Shown: one piece after another, positions 59,456 to 64,000 of the stretch
How positions within the stretch are numbered: position 1 is the first letter of the stretch
Layout of the letters: every line of letters begins with the position of its first letter
Assembly (NCBI GenBank): GCA_024138025.1
Contig: JAMXBD010000361.1
Location: forward strand, 248,001-312,000
DNA length: 64,000 nt
Reading direction: 5' to 3'
Origin: Combretum micranthum
Lineage: Eukaryota > Streptophyta > Magnoliopsida > Myrtales > Combretaceae
Notes under the pieces: generated by a model
Told to the model about the DNA's origin: nothing
Database searches by the model: none
Seen by the model: the letters and a program-made list of their open reading frames with translations, nothing else
Program-made: the position numbers and the translations under genes

Positions 59456-60627
59456 TCACTCATTTGATCTGTGTCCAGGCTTATTACAGTAAAAACATTT
59501 GCCTATGATAGGCTTGGCATAAGGGTTGTTCTGCTTCAAGGCAACTTTAATTTCCATAGGCCTTTTACCAGCAGCCTTGTCATCCCTCTTATCACCACTC
59601 ACGTTCTGCCTCTCCTCATGACCTTTGTTTTTCTCAGTCATGGATTTACTAACGCTTGCACCTTCAACTCCATATCTCCTATTTCCTCCATCAAAGTGGC
59701 TACTCTTATCCTGGATCATTATCTCAACTCTCAATGCCATGTTCTTTACTTCGGTCAAACTCCTCATAACATTAACGCCAATCTTATCTCTAATATGCAA
59801 TTTCAACCCATCTACACATCTAGCCACCTGCTGCCCTTCACTTTCTCTCAAATCGTTTCTCTCAGCCAACCTCATAAACTCCGCCGTATAGTCATGAACA
59901 AATCGCTGACCTTTGCGACATCGTTGATACTGCTGGAAGAGAATCTACTCATAATCAGGAGGTAGGAAATCCTGTTGAAGCAACTGTTTCATCCAATACC
60001 AGGTCCTCATAGGTTGTCTTCCTTCCCTCCGTCTCCTATTCTGCAATCTCTCCCACCAAGCAGAGGCTCCACCCTTCAATCTGCAAGCTACTAATCTAAC
60101 CCTCTAATCCTCCAGTATTTCCATGTATTTAAAGAATCAATCTATATCTGCTACCCAATCTAAAAACTCCTCTATATTCGTACTACCATTAAAGAAAGGG
60201 ACGTCTACCTTCAATCGGAAATCTCTACCTTTACCTTGATCGTAGCCATAATAATTTCTCTGATATCTGCCCTCACCATCTTCACCGCCTCTCCTTCGTG
60301 GCTATCTCGTATTAAGCAAAAACTCATCCTCCTCCTCAAATTCCTCATCGAAAATCTGTGCCCATCGATTGGCCATTGCAGGTTTATTGATTGAACCCCC
60401 AAAGGCTTCTCTTACCTCCGGTCGTCTCCTACCAACCTCCCTACCTCCATGCACAACCTCTGCCAGTGCGTCAAAACGCTAGATCAATTCCTCAAGTCGA
60501 TCTTCAATCAGTCGGATTCCTTGATCCACATCTTCGTTTGTCGCCCCAGGAACCTCAATTCCTCGGACTCTCATATCATGGCACCACCACGAATACGATT
60601 GCTATCAGCACCTTCGCCTGAAGACAT
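59456..60627 (-). pseudogene. gypsy gag with zinc knuckle
   Basis: A start codon lies at 60627 (minus), 21 bases inside the primer site. A stop follows after 17 codons (RIRGGAMI*). Downstream blocks include GIRLIEDRLEELIQRFDAL near 60520-60470, FDEEFEEEDEF near 60345, and from 59875 LRESEGQQVARCVDGLK with MALRVEIMI. The knuckle CFYCNKPGHRSNE should end in Cys, but that codon is TGA (59456-59458). Several frameshifts lie between the blocks. Confidence 0.85.
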
Positions 60628-60647
60628 CTTTGCAGGATTCTAACCGA

Positions 60648-60659
60648 GCTCTGATACCA
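60648..60659 (-). other. gypsy primer-binding site, initiator Met tRNA
   Basis: The minus strand reads tggtatcagagc, a perfect copy of the standard plant site, two bases from the 5' LTR edge. Confidence 0.9.
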
Positions 60660-60661
60660 GC

Positions 60662-61108
60662 TGACGCAAGATGAAAAGCGTAATAATAATAGAAATCAAA
60701 AGCAACTATTGATTTCAAAGACAAGATGCAAAAGATTGCAACTTTATTGAGAAATTCCCTCAAATAAGGTTTCAAATATGATAAAATATTCTAAGAAACA
60801 TAAGCTAGGGTTTCTGGACTATGTATATGCATAACAAAGTCCTAAAAACGATAATAAAGAAAAATAACTCGGATAATTAAAAGCTGGAGTAAAAGCTGGC
60901 AACTTAAAGGTGAAACGTTGGGCAACCTAAATGTAAGCCGACACTTAGGCCAGCAGCCTATATTCCTAAGCCAGCGGCTTATTAGCCGGCGTTGCAAGTT
61001 CCCATCAAGGCCGACTCTTAAGGCCGGTAGCCTTCATTCCTATGCTTCTGGGGTCGCTTCTTGGCCGCTTCTTTGCTCATAAATGCGTCGACTATCTCAT
61101 CTACATCA
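60662..61108 (-). repeat. gypsy 5' LTR
   Basis: It runs from tgacgcaag to catctacatca. It carries the same internal order as the left LTR, with gccggc/gccagc words at about 60942-61030 upstream of the minus-strand TATA-like tatacatag near 60822. Confidence 0.85.
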
Positions 61109-61113
61109 CTATG

Positions 61114-62070
61114 GATAGATAAAATCACTACGAGCTCACTCTCTCCCTCCTAAGAGGTTCTACAAGATGTTAGGATCCTCAGAAAATTACAATGAAAAAG
61201 ATGAAAGGGTGTGATAATGTCTAGATCTCCCTTAAATGAATGGGTACGATCTATTTTATATCCATCGGGTTCCTACAAAAGGTTTCTGATGAAAATATAC
61301 GACCTTTACAATGGGATATACTGTGGCAAAACTAAAGTAAAAGTCGTATTCGTGCCATTCCAATTATCACGCCCGTAACTTCATATCAAGATGGAGATTT
61401 TTGTTGCCAAACTTCAAATCACGGTCGTGACTTACACCTAGGTATCCACTATGCTCATCGAGTCTTGGTTCTTACGTTCCACGTAGTGATTTTCTTCACA
61501 TTATCTATCTCATATAGCTTGCTGAATGTCACGTGTGTGGACTACGCCTGGTTAGCTACTGATCTTGACTTTTCCTTTAGAGTTTTCATGGATCACGACC
61601 GTGACTTGGTACCCAAGTGCTCTAACTCCTATGCTTTCCATTTATCACGCTCGTGATCTATCCCTTGGTAGGTCCTAGGCATAAAATTTTCTCTTGCTTC
61701 ATAAATCACGACTGTGATTCTTCTGGTCTCATGCCTACCCTTGCTTGTTTGATCTCAATTCTTCTTCTAATTCTTTTTAATATCTTCAATATGCTCCAAT
61801 TTAACCTGAAATGAATATATATACCAATTAAGTATCAATTCATATATAAATACTACTTAAAAGCTATAAATTGAACATAATAAACATAGGAAAATCCTAT
61901 TGAAATTAAACCCATCAACTATGCCCTTTTTATGTTGCTAAAAATAAAATCCATAAAGAGGACATGACTATAGATAGTGCCCTATACACATATTTTAGGA
62001 ATATTTATCCCGTACATGTATTTTGAAAATTATTTTCTTAAAATACAATATTTCCGTACATACCCAGTAA
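61114..62070. other. host sequence of the nest, right part, with a palindrome array
   Basis: Continues the sequence interrupted at 53820. Five copies of the word atcacg-n-cgtgat, in various states, lie at 61366, 61418, 61592, 61644 and 61705. No coding region is seen. After about 62000 it passes into the chitinase copy 2 upstream block. Confidence 0.6.
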
Positions 62071-62546
62071 TTGAAGGATATTCTCTTGTTCATGCATTAT
62101 ACTGCTCCATAATTCATAAAAGATGCTACCACATCACATCCATCTTGATTTGAAGTTAAATTGCCCGTATTGTGCTACTTGTTCCAATTGAGAATTTTAC
62201 TTATTCCAAACCTAGTGGAGCATTCATTCAATTTAGGCGGCCATCAGAACACTTGAATCGTGTACATTCAGTCACTTTGGATAAGATCAAGTTGGATTTA
62301 ACGATCTTCCATCACTGTTTTGTCCTTCACTGAGATCTAGCAAATTAAAATTTTGACTCTAATCCTTCAATAAAGGCATTGATGGACTGTTCAATTTCCC
62401 AATCTTCAGGCAATGTACCAATTAATGACCATTATTTCTAGTATGACGGAAGTGAAGAGTAGAAATTTCGACATCAAATTTTCTATATATAGCACTAAGG
62501 GAAATGCCATAATCAACTCACTCAAACTATCAAAAATTAGAAAACA
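62071..62546 (+). promoter_or_regulatory. chitinase copy 2 promoter and 5' UTR
   Basis: Homologous to 6091-6696: ttcatgcattatactgctcc, aaaagatgct, catcttgattt, catcaatt..ttaggcgg. A TATA box, tatatata, lies at 62484-62491, 55 bases before the ATG, with leader cactaagggaaatgcc. A W-box-like ttgact lies at about 62353. The extra block of about 110-120 bases seen in copy 1 is absent. Confidence 0.7.
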
Positions 62547-64000
62547 ATGATGAGAATGAGATTTTGGTTGGTTGTGTTTTTAGCTTCCCTGTCCACAATT
62601 GCTGTCCTAGGGCAGGGTGATATCAGCTCTTTGATTAGTAGTGCTATGTTCAACGAAATGTTGAAACATAGAAATGATGCTAATTGCGCTGCCAAAGGGT
62701 TCTATACCTATGATGCTTTCATTGCCGCTGCCAAGTCTTTCCCAGGTTTTGGTACTACGGGTGATACTATTACTCGTAAAAGAGAGATTGCTGCCTTTCT
62801 GGGGCAAACGTCACATGAAACCACAGGTTTTATTTGGTCATTTGTGTTGCTTAAACTGATAATTATCTTGCTTGTTTGAATTTTTCGAATTAGGAACATT
62901 CGGGCAATTGACAAGGACTATTTTATTAGTTCTCATATTTTAATGGTAAATTCGGTATATCATATATCTAAAATAATAATAAAGACAAGTCGACATACTC
63001 ATAAAATACTCCATAGTTACTTAAGTTAATTAATTGTGTCAACTTGAGCTACTCAAGTAGTCTCAAACTCCATGCTACATGTTCACAAATCTAATCAAGC
63101 TTAATGAAAATTCTCTCATACAAGCCTATTTTAAATGGAGTTTGCCAAGCCCAAAATCATTGGCTACCCTTAGGTTGAACTCAATCATAAATTTCTAAAA
63201 ACTCAATCCACTAATTAAGGTATAATTTGACAATTTAATATAATAATCACTATGAATACCGTATTGAAAAGACATATAAAATTACTTAAAAAACAACCTG
63301 TTAATTCCTATTTAACAAAAACATCATCCGCTGAATAACAATTATAAATCTTTCATAACTATCTCTCATCGTAATATTCTAATCTTTTATTTTCTAATCA
63401 TTTTTTTCTTTCTTTTTTTTTTCAGTGATGATAATTTTTCACAAATATAAATAATATTTTGTATGTACTAGACGCAAAACCGCTCTTGGATCACTATGCT
63501 TCTAACATATGCATATAGTTGGCTCCTCAGGAGTTGATAACTACAGTATTTCCCATAGCAAAACAATATCTTATCCGGCCCCATCTCATGTTTGAGTGAT
63601 GCGTGTAAATAACTATTAAAAAAAAAACATACTTTTCCATTATTTATACATTACGATATACAATTGCATTTTAATTCTTTATTAAATTTTACTGGCATCC
63701 ACTGGGTATCTAAACGCTTATCTTTCACATATTTTAATTATAATTAGTCGATATTATCATTGTTAAATTGCTATCATAGGCAAATAGTAATATTGCTAAT
63801 ATAAGATTTTATGTCTAATGGAAAGGACTCAATTGGATAAAATTTTTAAACAAATGGGAAAATTAAAAAACGTAGGTGGATGGGCAACCGCACCGGATGG
63901 TCCATATGCATGGGGATATTGCTTTAAACAAGAACAAGGCAATCCTGGAGACTATTGTGTAGCCAACCAACAATGGCCATGCGCACGGGCAAAAAGTACT
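62547..64000 (+). pseudogene. class II-like GH19 chitinase, partial, frameshift near window end
   Basis: Paralogue of copy 1 that lacks the chitin-binding domain. Exon 1 is 62547-62826; the intron is 62827-63875 (donor acag/gtttta, acceptor cgtag/gtggat); exon 2 begins at 63876 and runs off the window. A signal peptide of about 20-22 residues ends at AVLG. It is followed directly by [17 protein letters not shown], where copy 1 has 60 additional codons (hevein plus hinge). The catalytic Glu residues in SHETTG and CFKQEQG are present. Within bases 63984-63990 one base is missing relative to copy 1 (gcacgggc against gcacccggc), which shifts the frame before the [10 protein letters not shown] region. 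It is a young pseudogene or a base-call error; exon 3 is not in the window. Confidence 0.87.
62827..63875 (+). other. intron 1 of chitinase copy 2
   Basis: A phase 1 intron at the same codon as in copy 1, 1,049 bases long. It includes a poly-T-rich run near 63401-63423 and gagctactcaagt/caagcttaatg wording near 63050-63105, reminiscent of hAT-like clade A interiors but without ends. Confidence 0.8.

Larger units (their letters stand above)
53826..61108 (-). mobile_element. complete Ty3/gypsy element, TSD ctatg, interrupted by a copia solo LTR
   Basis: The left LTR is 53826-54256 and the right LTR 60662-61108, with ctatg at 53821-53825 and 61109-61113. On the minus strand the order is 5' LTR, primer site, gag with zinc knuckle, protease, RT, RNase H, integrase, 3' LTR, as in Ty3/gypsy. 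Removing the 1.84 kb of nested copia LTR and duplication leaves about 5.4 kb, a normal length for compact plant gypsy elements. The two LTRs are clearly alike but differ by many substitutions and by a block of about 20 bases (ccgactcttaaggccggtag, present only in the right LTR near 61012), so the insertion is old. Confidence 0.92.

Noticed and set aside
1..64000. CRISPR array, operon, phage defence system, rRNA or tRNA genes
   Set aside because: The window is plant nuclear DNA. The only regular repeats are satellites and LTR minisatellites, and no cloverleaf with intact A and B boxes was seen.
1..64000. A single novel gene system
   Set aside because: Apart from the chitinase cluster, every coding block I could identify belongs to a known transposon class. 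The unusual signals are non-coding repeats, which I report as findings without assigning a function.

Overview
The window is nuclear DNA from a flowering plant, most likely a eudicot. It is AT-rich, its genes have introns and plant splice sites, and most of it is decayed plant transposons. No species can be named from the sequence. The only host genes I can support belong to one family, family GH19 chitinases (secreted defence enzymes that cut chitin). There is no operon logic, and I see no CRISPR array, rRNA or tRNA.

Chitinase layer. Copy 1 (6697-8993) is a three-exon class I gene: signal peptide, hevein chitin-binding domain, Pro/Gly hinge and catalytic domain. One base is missing just after the hinge, so the frame is broken. 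Copy 2 (62547 to the window end) is a close paralogue lacking exactly 60 codons (hevein domain plus hinge), a class II-like architecture. It has its own one-base loss 14 bases before the window ends. A third copy survives only as a ghost at 32093-32780: the last few codons and the 3' flank, with all upstream coding sequence gone. Upstream regions of copies 1 and 2 are also homologous. The window is therefore an old tandem chitinase cluster pulled apart by roughly 50 kb of transposon insertions.

Transposon layer, left to right: a Ty1/copia pol remnant with its 3' LTR (1-2984); a non-autonomous hAT-like element (4011-4474); a Helitron helicase tail (4758-4890); a higher-order tandem repeat (5030-5800); a Ty3/gypsy integrase fragment (11060-12235); a 3.8-kb solo LTR (12241-16082); a relative of it (19730-21583); a SIRE/Maximus-like copia 3' LTR with RNase H (21584-24689), followed by an inverted fragment of the same LTR (24690-25310); a second hAT-like element (26147-27054); a second 3.8-kb solo LTR (27081-30928); small inverted-repeat elements; a SIRE-like 5' LTR and gag (38840-42501); another copia LTR (42502-43650); a plus-oriented giant LTR (up to 49519); and a nest (49520-62070). 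In the nest an unidentified host sequence received a 3.0-kb solo LTR (50150-53144) and a complete gypsy element (53826-61108), and the gypsy element received a 1.83-kb copia solo LTR (54665-56497).

Five insertions have exact 5-bp target duplications that I could read directly: atcac, ctgac, aaaac, ctatg and gtagc. Two hAT-like elements have 8-bp duplications matching at 7 of 8 positions. The unexplained structures most worth checking are short reiterated palindromic or GC-rich words inside LTRs and the nest, a duplicated TATA-leader cassette at 17.3-17.8 kb, and the inverted LTR pair around 21.6-25.3 kb, which could be a source of double-stranded RNA.
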